Of a stretch of DNA of 64,000 nt, positions 21,576-32,000 are shown piece by piece. Within the stretch, counting starts at the first letter, position 1; the number at the start of each line of letters is the position of its first letter. The notes below the pieces were generated by a model that saw only the letters and a list, made by a program, of their open reading frames with translations, did not search any database and was not told the origin of the DNA. Location: contig NZ_KN150731.1 in NCBI RefSeq assembly GCF_000754805.1, positions 310,001 to 374,000 on the forward strand. Reading direction: 5' to 3'. The translations under genes and the position numbers were made by a program. This DNA is from Yersinia frederiksenii ATCC 33641 (GTDB lineage: Bacteria; Pseudomonadota; Gammaproteobacteria; Enterobacterales; Enterobacteriaceae).

Positions 21576-22250
21576 ATGAAATACCAATGGATACTGTTCG
21601 ATGCGGATGAAACTCTATTTCACTTTGATGCCTATGAAGGGTTAAAGCTGATGTTTTCACGTTTTAACGTGGATTTCTCCGTGCAGGATTTCGACCATTA
21701 TCAATTGGTGAATAAGCCACTGTGGGTTGACTACCAAGACGGAAAAATATCGGCGACTGAATTACAAAATACCCGTTTTGAGATGTGGGCTGCAAAGTTG
21801 GGTGTAGCGGCAACGCGCTTGAATAGTGAGTTTTTAACCGCCATGGCCGATATCTGTTCACTGTTACCCGGTGCCCGCGAGTTAGTTGAGGCCTTGAGCG
21901 GTAAAGTTAATATGGGCATCATTACCAATGGCTTTACTGAGTTGCAAACTGTACGTTTGGAACGCACGGGTTTAAAGAATGTTTTTTCTCCGCTGATTAT
22001 TTCTGAAGAAGTGGGTGCGGCTAAGCCAGATGTCGCTATCTTCGAGCATGCTTTTAATTTAATGAATAATCCCGCGAAAGAAAATATTCTGATGGTGGGC
22101 GATAATCTCCATTCAGATATTCAGGGCGGTATTAATGCCGGAATTGATACCTGTTGGCTTAATATGCATGGCGCCGTCGCCGATAATAATATCGCCCCTC
22201 GCTATCAAGTCAGCTCATTGGCAGAGTTACAGTTGTTACTGCTGGCATAG
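21576..22250 (+). CDS. yjjG: Pyrimidine 5'-nucleotidase YjjG (HAD)
   Basis: This 224-residue HAD-superfamily phosphatase matches E. coli YjjG (225 aa), a house-cleaning nucleotidase that removes phosphate from dUMP, dTMP and non-canonical pyrimidine nucleotides. Motif I is FDADETLFHFD (9-19), motif II is IITNGFTE, motif III is the Lys in GAAKPDVAIFEHAF, and motif IV is MVGDNLHSDIQGG. The first residue after the nucleophile pair follows the DxD rule. It is monocistronic, with a strong terminator downstream. Confidence 0.92.
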   Translation: MKYQWILFDADETLFHFDAYEGLKLMFSRFNVDFSVQDFDHYQLVNKPLWVDYQDGKISATELQNTRFEMWAAKLGVAATRLNSEFLTAMADICSLLPGARELVEALSGKVNMGIITNGFTELQTVRLERTGLKNVFSPLIISEEVGAAKPDVAIFEHAFNLMNNPAKENILMVGDNLHSDIQGGINAGIDTCWLNMHGAVADNNIAPRYQVSSLAELQLLLLA

Positions 22251-22273
22251 TTCCGTTATCTTTCATCAAAGAA

Positions 22274-22310
22274 AAGCCGTTAACGAGACATTCTCGATAA
22301 CGGCCTTTTT
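22274..22310 (+). terminator. Rho-independent terminator of yjjG
   Basis: GCCGTTAACGAGA and TCTCGATAACGGC pair around CAT with one bulge, followed by CTTTTT. It starts 24 bases after yjjG. Confidence 0.88.
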
Positions 22311-22423
22311 ATTTGCCTAATAGCCGCTTCATTACCACTCGCTGGCGACTTAACTCAGCGTCTTCAGCAAGCGGGTATTCACGCTGAGATCAGATTTCTT
22401 TTACTGTGACTAAAATGAAATCA

Positions 22424-22756
22424 TCAACGCTGATTAGCGACCAAATCTTCTACTTGGTCAAAAATGGGCATTTCAGCACCAAAACGGCGAACCTGAAGCA
22501 CATCCTCTAATTTTTCTAATTGGCTTATCATTTGTAACAGTCGCTGATCATCTAAGACCTGCAGCCAAATGCGGCTTTCTTCACCGCCCGCCAGCGGCAT
22601 ACATAAAATCCCTTCCACGTTGAATGCCCGACGGGCAAATAAACCGCAGATGTGGGACATAACTCCGGGATGGTTGCGGACAGTAAGCAATAGCGTCACC
22701 CGCGCGGCAATGGGTAAGTCTGCTGTTTGTTGAGTTGTGATGTGCTGATTTGTCAT
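22424..22756 (-). CDS. ilvN: Acetolactate synthase I small subunit
   Basis: IlvN is the regulatory ACT-domain subunit of acetolactate synthase I and confers valine feedback sensitivity. The ACT core reads [33 protein letters not shown], nearly the E. coli sequence. It has 110 residues against 96 in E. coli, through an extended N-terminus. The ATG at 22756 lies one base after the ilvB stop and has GGAGGTGAG upstream, so it was preferred to an in-frame ATG inside ilvB. It is co-transcribed and probably translationally coupled with ilvB. Confidence 0.93.
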   Translation of the reverse strand: MTNQHITTQQTADLPIAARVTLLLTVRNHPGVMSHICGLFARRAFNVEGILCMPLAGGEESRIWLQVLDDQRLLQMISQLEKLEDVLQVRRFGAEMPIFDQVEDLVANQR

Positions 22757-22757
22757 A

Positions 22758-24425
22758 TTACTCACCTCCAATCATGTCGATATTAGCCGCGCCCGGAGGC
22801 ACCATCGGATACACTTTTTCATCTACATCAATTAGCGCGTGGATCAACACCGGCCCTGGACGATTCAATGCTTCATGTAATGCAGTATAAGGGTCACTCG
22901 CAGTATTAAGGTCACAGGTTGAGAAACCAAACCCTTCGGCAATATGAATGAAATTAGTCCGATAAGGGTAGTCGGCGGCAAAAATTCGTTTACCGAAGAA
23001 CAATTCCTGTTGCTGATGAACCAAACCTAACGATTGGTTGTTCATCAAAATAATCTTCACGTTCAGTTGCTCTTCAGCGGCGGTTGCCATCTCCTGAATA
23101 TTCATCATCAAGCTGCCATCACCGGAAAAACACACCACTTTAGCTTGCGGTTTAGCCAGTGCTGCGCCAATCGCGGCGGGCAAGCCAAAGCCCATGGTGC
23201 CTAGTCCGCCAGAGGTTAACCATTGGCGCGGACGGTGCAGAGGATAAGCTTGAGCCACCCACATCTGATGCTGACCCACATCCGTGGTAATAATAGTCTC
23301 ATCATCCAGCGCTTCTGCGGCGGCACGAATCAAACCATAGTGGCACAGCGGATTTCCACTATTAGGCTGATTAAATGGGAATTCGCGTTGTATATCACTG
23401 ACAGTGGTACGCCACTCACTGCGAGTGTTGCTCTCTACTAACGGCAGTAACTGGGTCAAGACCTGTTTAATATCTGCATTCATCGCCAGATGCGGACGGC
23501 GAATTTTACCCAGCTCAGCTGGATCGATATCAATGTGAATAATGCTAGCATCAGGGCAAAACTGTTCGGCTTTTCCGATGGCGCGGTCATCAAATCTGGC
23601 CCCCAACACAATCAATAAGTCAGCTTGCTGCATGATGAAATTGGTTGAGCGTGCCGCATGCATCCCTAACATTCCTAAGGATAATGAGTGGTCAACGGGC
23701 ATAGTCCCTAGCGCCATTAATGTCATGGTGGTAGGTAAACCGGCTTTCTCTGCAAGTTGTATCGCTTGCTGATGAGCTTCAGAACTGACAATTCCACCGC
23801 CCAGATAGAGCACTGGCCGAGCCGCACGATTAATCATTTGAGCGGCTTGCTCAATAGCAATGGGGTCAATCGGGCAGGGCGCATCAGCTATCCCAGGCTC
23901 AGGTAGATTATCAAGCTCAATAGTGGCCGTTTGCACATCTTTAGGAATATCAATCCATACCGGACCAGGGCGACCTGACTGCGCAATGCGGAATGCGGCA
24001 GGGATCACACGCGTCAGTTCGCTGATATCCCGGACCAGATAATTATGTTTGGTTATAGGAATCGACATGCCGTAGGTATCAACTTCTTGAAAAGCATCAG
24101 TGCCAATCATGGAAGAAGCAACCTGACCGGTAATACAAACCAGTGGAATGGAATCAAGCTTGGCATCAGCAATTGCCGTCACCAGATTCGTAGCACCGGG
24201 GCCACTGGAGGCCAAACAGACAGCCGTTTGTCCACTGGCTCTGGCCATGCCCTGCGCCATAAAACCGGCACCTTGCTCATGTCGCGCCAATACATGGCGA
24301 ATAATGCGGCTTTGCCCCAGCGCATCATACAGCGGTAGCGCAGCACCGCCGGGGATCCCTGCAACGGTGGTAATACCTTGCTGCTCCAGCAAACGAACTA
24401 TCAATTGGGCGCCTGTATAACGCAT
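22758..24425 (-). CDS. ilvB: Acetolactate synthase I large subunit
   Basis: IlvB condenses two pyruvates (or pyruvate and 2-oxobutyrate) in the first common step of branched-chain amino-acid synthesis, using ThDP, FAD and Mg2+. It shows [14 protein letters not shown], the ThDP-activating Glu in [12 protein letters not shown], the FAD/ThDP-binding core, and the ThDP motif [19 protein letters not shown]...MNNQ. The start at 24425 has AAGGATATAACC directly upstream; the ATG 15 bases earlier has none. It has 555 residues against 562 in E. coli. A Val-rich leader peptide and attenuator precede it. Confidence 0.96.
   Translation of the reverse strand: MRYTGAQLIVRLLEQQGITTVAGIPGGAALPLYDALGQSRIIRHVLARHEQGAGFMAQGMARASGQTAVCLASSGPGATNLVTAIADAKLDSIPLVCITGQVASSMIGTDAFQEVDTYGMSIPITKHNYLVRDISELTRVIPAAFRIAQSGRPGPVWIDIPKDVQTATIELDNLPEPGIADAPCPIDPIAIEQAAQMINRAARPVLYLGGGIVSSEAHQQAIQLAEKAGLPTTMTLMALGTMPVDHSLSLGMLGMHAARSTNFIMQQADLLIVLGARFDDRAIGKAEQFCPDASIIHIDIDPAELGKIRRPHLAMNADIKQVLTQLLPLVESNTRSEWRTTVSDIQREFPFNQPNSGNPLCHYGLIRAAAEALDDETIITTDVGQHQMWVAQAYPLHRPRQWLTSGGLGTMGFGLPAAIGAALAKPQAKVVCFSGDGSLMMNIQEMATAAEEQLNVKIILMNNQSLGLVHQQQELFFGKRIFAADYPYRTNFIHIAEGFGFSTCDLNTASDPYTALHEALNRPGPVLIHALIDVDEKVYPMVPPGAANIDMIGGE
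23872..23879 (+). other. KOPS (FtsK-orienting octamer)
   Basis: GGGCAGGG on the + strand, within ilvB, points toward dif. Confidence 0.6.
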
Positions 24426-24468
24426 GGTTATATCCTTCATCAGGGCCGGCGGCTAACAGAGTAGGGCT

Positions 24469-24504
24469 AAAAAGAAACCCCGCTCGGCTGGCGCCGGCGG
24501 GGTT
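24469..24504 (-). terminator. ilvBN attenuator terminator
   Basis: On the - strand AACCCCGC and GCGGGGTT form a GC-rich stem followed by TCTTTTT. It lies between the leader peptide stop and ilvB, where an attenuation terminator should be. A second GC-rich stretch in the loop (CGGCGCC) may take part in an alternative fold. Confidence 0.85.
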
Positions 24505-24531
24505 TGGGAATCTTTCTGGATTCGGTACCCG

Positions 24532-24633
24532 TTACGGCGCGCTGCCGACCACCACCACCACCACGCGCACGACGACTACCGCGTCAACATGCGCGGTGTT
24601 TAGTAGGGCGAAATTGGCAGTGGAATAGTTCAC
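24532..24633 (-). CDS. ivbL: ilvBN leader peptide IvbL
   Basis: This short frame encodes a 33-residue peptide from GTG at 24633 (an ATG at 24645 would give 37). It ends in HVDAVVVVRVVVVVV then GSAP, so ten of its last 15 codons are valine. E. coli IvbL ends VVVVRVVVVVGNAP and has 32 residues, so size, composition and ending agree. Ribosome stalling on the valine codons would control the terminator just downstream and so ilvBN expression. GAGAT five bases before the GTG favours that start. It is too short for usual gene calling. Confidence 0.88.
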   Translation of the reverse strand: MNYSTANFALLNTAHVDAVVVVRVVVVVVGSAP

Positions 24634-24645
24634 GGGATATCTCAT

Positions 24646-24874
24646 CAATAAGTGGAATAAGCCTTAAAAGATAAACACGATTAGCCCAAAGGCACAAGAG
24701 TGCAGAACAATAAGAATGCAAAAACACAAGATTGATCACAGAGTGGCTGAGAACGGTATCATCCTTATCATCAGACGTTAATTTCACTGAATGCTTTCTT
24801 GTTGATGCCTTGTTTAAATTTTAAACATTAAAGTGACATTTCGTGGTTTGAATGGAATAACGCAGAAGGGATTT
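24646..24874. other. Divergent promoter region of ivbL-ilvBN and the DUF1460 gene
   Basis: This AT-rich stretch separates the two divergent units. I see no further gene in it. A longer - strand frame running through to 24584 has no family resemblance and overlaps ivbL in another frame. Confidence 0.4.
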
Positions 24875-25669
24875 ATGCATAAATCATTGTCGTTGGTTTT
24901 AATTGCAGTTCTAGCGGGGTGTGGTGCGAAATATAGCCCACATGAAACAACCGATATTGATAATTACACGACAACACGTATTGCGCAGATTATAGCAACT
25001 CAAGTAGACACCGCTCAGAGTGAATCTCCGGGTGAGGTTATCAACAATGTATCCGCCGAATTTCTAGGAACTCCCTATAAAGCCAATATGCTTATTGGAT
25101 CTTCAACAGAACCTGAAAAATTGGTGATAGATTTCAGAGGGCTAGATTGTTTTACTTACCTTGATTATGTTAATTCGTTACGTAAGTCTACAGATAGCAA
25201 TATATTCGTTCAGCGGCTTATTGAAACACGCTATATCAATGGTGATGTTAGCTATAAAAATCGGAAGCATTTCTTCACCGACTGGTCACAACGACAACCG
25301 TTAAATGCCCAAGATGTGACTGCAACAATAAGTTCGCATGCTGTTACTGTCACTAAGTATCTGAATAAAAAAGAGGATGGCGGTGAGTTTATTCCAACGT
25401 TGGGGGTAACAAAACGCGATGTGGTTTATATTCCTGCCGAGTTTGTTGATGATACGGTTGTGCATAATTTAAAAACAGGTGATTACATTGGTATTTATAC
25501 CAAAATTAAAGGTCTAGATGTTACTCATACCGGTATTTATATCATGACGCCAAATGGACCCATGTTGCGTAACGCCTCTTCAATGAAAAAGAATATGAAA
25601 GTTGTTGATTCACCTTTTATTGAGTATGTAAAAAACACACCTGGAATTATTGTGCTTAGAGCATTGTAA
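24875..25669 (+). CDS. DUF1460 lipoprotein, predicted cell-wall amidase
   Basis: This 264-residue protein has a lipoprotein signal, MHKSLSLVLIAVLAGCGAKY, with a clear lipobox LAGC. It belongs to DUF1460, a group of NlpC/P60-type enzymes described as N-acetylmuramoyl-L-alanine amidase-like. The putative nucleophile is Cys in FRGLDCFTYLDYV. The His of DVTHTGIY (about 225) is the expected partner. The ATG at 24875 starts the signal peptide and follows AAGGGATTT, so a longer upstream start was rejected. It probably acts in the periplasm on peptide stems. The next gene encodes another peptidoglycan amidase, which supports the role. Confidence 0.78.
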   Translation: MHKSLSLVLIAVLAGCGAKYSPHETTDIDNYTTTRIAQIIATQVDTAQSESPGEVINNVSAEFLGTPYKANMLIGSSTEPEKLVIDFRGLDCFTYLDYVNSLRKSTDSNIFVQRLIETRYINGDVSYKNRKHFFTDWSQRQPLNAQDVTATISSHAVTVTKYLNKKEDGGEFIPTLGVTKRDVVYIPAEFVDDTVVHNLKTGDYIGIYTKIKGLDVTHTGIYIMTPNGPMLRNASSMKKNMKVVDSPFIEYVKNTPGIIVLRAL

Positions 25670-25771
25670 AGTACCTATAATTCTGACGTTCTAGACAATG
25701 TGGGCAAAGTAAAAATAGGGATGTATTGATTGACACATATTAAATGATGTTAATACCACAAGGAGTTCACT

Positions 25772-26545
25772 ATGTATCAGATTGATTATAATAGTTATCG
25801 CTCTGTTAAGGGGTTTAATTTCCGCGTCAGATTTTTAGTTTTACATTACACTTCGGAGAATTTTGCAGATTCGATAGCTTCCCTGACAGGGAGTAAGGTC
25901 AGTGTCCAATATCTGGTGCCAGATAAGACTGATGAAAGCTATATCCAAGCTGGATTTAAAGATATGCGAATATTTAATCTAGTGGATGAACAGGCGCGCG
26001 CCTGGCATGCTGGCGAAAGTGGTTGGGCAGGGCGTACTCAAATTAATGATAGCTCGATTGGTATTGAAATTGTCAACTTGGCAACGGAAAGTGAGGGTAT
26101 TTTTAATTTCCCACCTTATCCGGCTGAACAAATTGTTGCCGTCAAACAGTTGGCCTCAAATATTTTACAGCGTTACCCCGATATCACCCCGGTGAATGTG
26201 GTGGCTCACTCTGATATTGCGCCAACCCGGAAAAGTGATCCAGGTCCGGCTTTCCCATGGCAAGAGTTATATGAGGCGGGAATTGGGGCTTGGTATGATA
26301 ATGATACCAAACAAAAATATGCCCAACACTTTGTTTCCCATGGTTTACCGACCAGAGCAGAACTTCTCAGTCGTTTCAGTATTTATGGTTATGATATTAC
26401 CTGTGCTAACAGTGACGACGGTTATCACTATCTGGTGCGTGCCTTCCAGCTACACTTTCGCCCCGAAAATTACAGTGGTTCCATTGATATTGAAACTGCC
26501 GCTATTTTATATGCCTTAGTCGAGAAGTATTTTCATTCGATTTAG
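25772..26545 (+). CDS. AmiD-like N-acetylmuramoyl-L-alanine amidase without signal peptide
   Basis: This 257-residue Amidase_2 (zinc) enzyme has a C-terminal peptidoglycan-binding-like helical domain and aligns with E. coli AmiD over its whole mature length. Shared blocks are LVLHYTSENFADSIASLTG, WHAGESGW, IGIEIVN, VVAHSDIAPTRKSDPGPAFPW and the tail AFQLHFRPENYSG. Likely zinc ligands are the His of LHYT, the His of VVAHSD and the Asp of KSDPG. Unlike AmiD it has no lipoprotein signal: the first residues are MYQIDYNSYRS and the strong AAGGAG site fixes this start. It may work in the cytoplasm on recycled muropeptides, as AmpD does. Confidence 0.83.
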   Translation: MYQIDYNSYRSVKGFNFRVRFLVLHYTSENFADSIASLTGSKVSVQYLVPDKTDESYIQAGFKDMRIFNLVDEQARAWHAGESGWAGRTQINDSSIGIEIVNLATESEGIFNFPPYPAEQIVAVKQLASNILQRYPDITPVNVVAHSDIAPTRKSDPGPAFPWQELYEAGIGAWYDNDTKQKYAQHFVSHGLPTRAELLSRFSIYGYDITCANSDDGYHYLVRAFQLHFRPENYSGSIDIETAAILYALVEKYFHSI

Positions 26546-26591
26546 TGGATATTGGGTGATACGTAGCGAGAGAAACTTCACTGAATAACGG

Positions 26592-26626
26592 TCACTCACT
26601 CCCAGCGTCTTGCTAAGAGTGAGTGA
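26592..26626. terminator. Bidirectional terminator between amidase and srfC
   Basis: TCACTCACTC and GAGTGAGTGA form a perfect 10-bp stem followed by TTCTTCTT on the + strand. It lies between two convergent genes. Confidence 0.8.
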
Positions 26627-26632
26627 TTCTTC

Positions 26633-29059
26633 TTATGCTTTAATGAATTTTAATATGGCGGCCAGTTGTTCACGATGCTGCGCACTAATTTCATTGCTAG
26701 CCGAGTAACCTTGATTGTGAATAATCATTTCACCTAAACCAACCAGCCAGTCATAAATATAAAATGCCGTATTATTGGTTGGCGTGAGCGCCAATTTTGT
26801 CAGCCGATGTGATGCCCCCAAAGGAGAGGCTGATTTAGCTGGCTGAACAAAAATCTTATAATCACGGTTAATGCGGCTGTCAGGGCGTTGATCTTCACTG
26901 ATTTGCAAGAAACCAAGCCAGGCAACAAAATCGCCTAATACCGTGAGGGCGCGCGAGACTTGACGATCGGCTTTGGTTTCACGATGCAAACCCACTTGCT
27001 CGCTGTCTGCCAGTGTCCTGACCAATTGCTCTACCATCTTTAAGCGGATACTGGCGGTGATTAATTCCGCAACCAGCAGCTCAACAGTCGGCTTATTAAT
27101 GCCCAGTAACGCGATCAGCGGCCCATTTTCCGGCAGTTGCCGTAAGTGATTGACCCAGTAACGGTGTACTTTTGCCGCGTATTCCGCTTCATAATCACTT
27201 CCTAGCGCTGCTGCTGGTAATTCAAGTGCTACGGGTTGGTCGCTGAATAAGTCAATATCAATACCAATGCTGAAGGGGTCGGAATTGGTATTGGGGGTGG
27301 TTAATTCAGCGCTGTGGTTTTGCTGTTGCAAATACAAACCACGTAATTCATCACGAGATGGCAATAAACGTTCTAGTAACTCGCCATGTAGGCCAGTTCG
27401 AGTTTGCAGTGCTTTAAGCAATGTCTCAGCAATTAGTTGTTTTTGCTGTGATTCATTAGCTTCAGGTTGATACCAACCTGCCAGTAAATTCTCTGCCAGT
27501 TCCCGTTGCAGCTCATGAAGCTGCTCGGTAATACGCTCAGTTTTTATATCCCGGCGAACTTCTTGCGCCAAATAGGTGACCATGCGTTCAATGCCACGGG
27601 TATCCAGTGCCAGCATAGTGCCCCAGCTATCGCCGGGGTTACCTACGTAACGCTGAACCGCGGCGTCATGGTTTTTTGCCGCCTCCGCAGCCGTGCGCTG
27701 ATCAAAGGGAGTTAATGCCCAAATAAGCCCCGGATTTCGACGCGAACGGACTTGGCTATTCTCCCCTTGAGTCTGCTTAACCCAATACTCCAATGTCTTT
27801 CCAACCACTTTTATTTCGTCGCGTTGACCGACAGCATTGCAGACCAGTAATAGATTGATTTGCTGCTTATCCGTGTAACGTTCAAGCAAGTAGGTATTTT
27901 TCGCTTGTGACAGCCAAGAAGCCAGTGGGTAAGTGTTATGTTCAGGGGATGCACTATCAAGAGCGGCATTAAAGTCAGGAAAATCTAATAAGTCGATTGA
28001 TTCGAATACATTTTCTGGTGCTGACTTGGGTAGGGAAATCTGTAGCTCAACCGACAATAAGGTTAATTCAGCAAGTGACAGCGTCACGAAATCAGTGGTG
28101 ATATTATCTATTAACGGCAGCACTTGGATGTGGCTATCTGCCGGGGTGTGCAGATCGGCAAGAGTGGCGACATTCATGATGCCATTGGCTGGCAACAGCA
28201 TATCGTCAACTAATACGCTCAGCGGGGCCAGTAATTGCGATGCACCTCCCAGATGCTGCAATGTATAGGCAAAATGGCGATAGGCATCTGTCAGTGGCTG
28301 AGATTCGGCCCACAGCAGTGAGAATAGACGCGCACGGTCGTCAATACTCAAGTAAGGAGCCAGTTCAATGGCAGTCGGCCAAAAATGGGCTGCCAATATT
28401 TTTTGGCGTGATACATCATGGCGAACCAGATAATCCCAGAGGCTAATGACATCATCACGGGTGATGCCAGCCACGGCTGAGGGCTGTTTGCGCATCACCA
28501 ACTGCTGCAGATGGTGGCTAATATGCTGTTCATCCACAGTATTGGCGTGAATGTCTTGGCGTTGATTTTTTGTTTGCTGTTGCAGCAAAAAAGCACCGGT
28601 GACTATTTTGACCATATCCGCTTCATTGAGCAGAGAAAGTTGTACTGGATGAGTTTCATGCTGGGCTATCGCTGGGTTAACGCCCGCTTGGTGACTAAAA
28701 CGGGTGACCAGGCCGCTGGCTTGATATCCCGGTTTGATTTGCTGCCAAAAATCGAGCGTTTTCCCGGCAAGAGTGGAGGCTAATCGGCCATGTTCATTCG
28801 GCATCAGCGCGGTAATGAGGTGTCGTTTACCGGCGGATGACTGGCCAAAAAAGCCAATACTCATGGCGGTTAATGAGGTCTCGGATAAATGGCGTGCTTT
28901 ATTGCGATGGCGACGTAGTGTGATGGCCAGTTGGTCAGCTTCAATATCCAGACGAATAGCGTGCTGGCGCGTATTGTTAATCCAATCAATTGCCTGATCA
29001 ATGCCTTGAGTGACCTGCTGAAGCTGGCTATTGAGCTGTCGGTGGGTTAATGATTTCAT
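26633..29059 (-). CDS. srfC: SrfC-like protein with degenerate P-loop
   Basis: This 808-residue protein is the last gene of the srfABC operon and starts in a 4-base ATGA overlap with srfB. After an N-terminal helical segment it has a P-loop-like motif GQSSAGK at 72-78, but Arg79 replaces the usual Ser/Thr. Possible later GTPase motifs are LLDFPDFNA (about 345-353) and LLLVCNAVGQRDE. The long helical C-terminal half recalls dynamin-like proteins. It is annotated as a 'putative virulence factor' in enterics; the molecular function is not established. The P-loop change suggests weakened or altered nucleotide binding. Confidence 0.8.
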   Translation of the reverse strand: MKSLTHRQLNSQLQQVTQGIDQAIDWINNTRQHAIRLDIEADQLAITLRRHRNKARHLSETSLTAMSIGFFGQSSAGKRHLITALMPNEHGRLASTLAGKTLDFWQQIKPGYQASGLVTRFSHQAGVNPAIAQHETHPVQLSLLNEADMVKIVTGAFLLQQQTKNQRQDIHANTVDEQHISHHLQQLVMRKQPSAVAGITRDDVISLWDYLVRHDVSRQKILAAHFWPTAIELAPYLSIDDRARLFSLLWAESQPLTDAYRHFAYTLQHLGGASQLLAPLSVLVDDMLLPANGIMNVATLADLHTPADSHIQVLPLIDNITTDFVTLSLAELTLLSVELQISLPKSAPENVFESIDLLDFPDFNAALDSASPEHNTYPLASWLSQAKNTYLLERYTDKQQINLLLVCNAVGQRDEIKVVGKTLEYWVKQTQGENSQVRSRRNPGLIWALTPFDQRTAAEAAKNHDAAVQRYVGNPGDSWGTMLALDTRGIERMVTYLAQEVRRDIKTERITEQLHELQRELAENLLAGWYQPEANESQQKQLIAETLLKALQTRTGLHGELLERLLPSRDELRGLYLQQQNHSAELTTPNTNSDPFSIGIDIDLFSDQPVALELPAAALGSDYEAEYAAKVHRYWVNHLRQLPENGPLIALLGINKPTVELLVAELITASIRLKMVEQLVRTLADSEQVGLHRETKADRQVSRALTVLGDFVAWLGFLQISEDQRPDSRINRDYKIFVQPAKSASPLGASHRLTKLALTPTNNTAFYIYDWLVGLGEMIIHNQGYSASNEISAQHREQLAAILKFIKA
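28028..28035 (+). other. KOPS (FtsK-orienting octamer)
   Basis: GGGTAGGG on the + strand, within srfC, points toward dif. Confidence 0.6.
28075..28087. promoter_or_regulatory. matS site (MatP binding)
   Basis: GTGACAGCGTCAC fits GTGACRNYGTCAC at every position. It lies inside srfC. MatP organises the Ter macrodomain through such sites. Confidence 0.9.
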
Positions 29060-32000
29060 TTTCTAAATACGCTCCCACTATCAATCCAATAATGGGTTGA
29101 TGCTGAACCATTGCTGGCTAAGGTGTTTAGTTTGAGGCGCAGATGCTGCAATGGAACACGGCTACCATCTTGCAATACCGCATCGGCTATCTCAACACGT
29201 TCAGGGCTACTGTTTTTATCCATCCGGTCTTTATCAACCAATGACTTATCGACTTTTGCCAGTTTCAATCTGACATGTAGCACACTGTCCCCAGCGACTT
29301 TGCGCGCCAACTCTTGGTCAACAATCGACAAACTGTAAAGTGGCGAAGCAGGCCAGCGGTCGTTATCGAGCTGACGGAATCCAAGACACAATGTGCCTCT
29401 TACCTGGAAATGCACCTCAGACGGCAAGATATAATCGGTGCTATCGAGGTCAAGATCGCGATAGTAGACATTTTCATCAATCAGAGCATCGCTGCTATCT
29501 AGCATGCCAAGGTAGCGAATAGTCGAATAAGGTTGGAAATCGCCAGCTTTGAAGTAAAAACCGGCCAGCCGCAAGTCGAGCGCCAATAAACACAGCATGG
29601 CTCCCACTGCGGCCGTGGATTTCGGGTTATCAATACGACCTTGTTTACTAAATGGATACCAATCACTGGTATGGTATCCATCCAGTGAAAGAATACGGTT
29701 GTTCGGAAGCGGTTGTAGATGGCGGAACAGCGCTTGGATACCGGGGAAGCGCGAAGGGCGGCCGGTCAGTAGCAACACATCACAGCTATAGAGTGACACC
29801 ACTTCAGCCAGTGACCGCAGATTTTGCGTAATGCTCATCCGGTTAGATAAAAATTCGCCGTGCAGTTGACTTAATTTCAATACCAGCGGCACCTGCAAGA
29901 TATCAAATTCCCCGGCATCGGCGGGCAGCTCGCGCTGAACTTCACTGTTGATATACTCCAGTACTTTCGTGGTCGGCGGCTGAGACAATAGCTCAGCGAA
30001 GCTGGCCTCGATTTCAGCATTAGTCTCTAGCGGGTCAAAGCTTTCATAAGCTTCCAGAATTGCTCGGCCTACGGGCATAAATATTTGTAATGTAGCTTGC
30101 TGACGCAGCGCTGATTGTCCGTCCATGCGGCCATCATTACCGAACAATTTATCCATCAGCACATCAGTATTGGCGACAGTGGCCTGCTTCAGCCGCGCCT
30201 GAAGTGCAGGCAAAATATAGAGCTGAATAACATCCAGCAAAATATCGTCGCCAGCCACTTTAAATCCTTCACGAAACAGTAGCCGAGGGCTGATTTTGAC
30301 ATTATTGCCTATGCCATCATCCAACCAATATTGTGTGATGGCCAAGTCGGTCGTGCCACCGCCAATATCAATTGAGGCAATGCGTAAGGTTTTTCCTGCG
30401 CTTTCTCCAGCTTCCAGTTGCTTATCTGGCCGGGCCATACTGGCAAAGAAAGCGGCGGTTCTCCCACCGAAGTTAACCTGCGTTTCGTTATACAGATACA
30501 CCATTTGGCCACAGGTGGCTTCATCCCACTCCATCTGGACACTGGGGACTGGCACTGAGCTTTTAGCGCGGTCGGCGGCAGAAACAAAATTATCATCTGC
30601 CGGATGCCAGCCCATGGATTTCCATACCAGCGCAATAGCTTCATTCATCCGGCGGCGGAAAATCTCGCGTTCTGGTTTCGGCATGGCGGAAGGCAACGTC
30701 AGAATAATGGCGCGTAATTGACGCGGAGCATTGGCATGGGTCATTTTCAGCCGCTGGGCGGCACTGTTTATTTGCATCAGTGCCTGGGCCAATAACTCCG
30801 ATAGCATGAATGTCATCAATGAACTGCGGCTATAGTGCGGCGAAAATACCGGCATCCGTTCATCCAGTGGCAGGCTATATAAGGGTTGTCCGTCATCATT
30901 GACCAAATGAGTCAACGGTGGTGCGGTCGCCAGCGGTTCATCGGTTTGAGTGGATTGCGTTTCATTAAATCGCCAACCTGGGGTATAGGTTTCCTCATCC
31001 CATAAATAGCGGCGGGGACTGGAAATGCCGGTGGAGCCCTCGGTTCCTAAGCGGTGTAGCGCCATTCGACTCGCTTCGCGACCTACCCGGGTTATTGCGG
31101 GCCAAATAAAGGCATCATCGCGACCACTTTCCACTGAGAAATTCTGCTTGCCGAATTTGGCTTGCGCGAATTCCACCCGGCTTTCGAATAACTCATTGTA
31201 TAGATAATGGGGTTCGCTTAAGTCGCGTATTTGCAATTCGTAAGTCTGTTTTAGGCCATGACTTTCATCGGCATGGTCTTCAACTAAAATACCGCAAGTA
31301 TGTGAGTTACCGACATCAAGAATAAGGTCAACATTCACGGCCGGTTCTTGCAGGGTGCTGGTATTTATTTTAATTTCCGGCACACTAACTTGGCTGCCCA
31401 GTAATTCGAGCAAGTTAAGGTAGTGGGCCTGATATTCAAATTCACGCAGTGAGGCACTGATATGCCGCGCAGTACGTTCCTCTTGCTCAGACGCTTGTTG
31501 TATAAAAACTTCGCGTAGCCAACCATCAACCCAGGTTAAATCAAGAAACTCAGCTAACTCTTCATTATGGTAGGCAAGGGCAAAACTCAATCCGGTTTTG
31601 ATATCGTTTTCATTCGGCGCCAGATATTCGTTAGCATGGCCTTCAGGATAGACTTTGGTATCAAAGGCCAGTGTCACTCGCAAAGTGTTGCCATCTTGAT
31701 CCGGTGTATCCAAGACTAAAATTTGCATTCTGGCCCAGTTATCTGGCCCATTGATGAAAGTACGTGGCGGATTAAAACGCAAGAAAGGCAAGGGGAGCCA
31801 AATTTTATTCAGCAACTTCAGCGATTGTTCTAGCGGGAAACTAAATTCAGGTTTAACAATCTCAGGCGCTGCCCCCGGCACCATCAGGGAATATTTGCCA
31901 TTATGTTCATTGTAATTTAGCCGCAGCAGTGGGCCGTTGGCACTTTTACGGACGAATTTATTGGGCAGTTCAATCTCTAATTCAGGCTGTAAAGCGAAGT

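Noticed and set aside
24584-24787. 67-codon - strand frame before ilvB
   Set aside because: It overlaps the ivbL leader in another frame, has no ribosome site and shows no family features.
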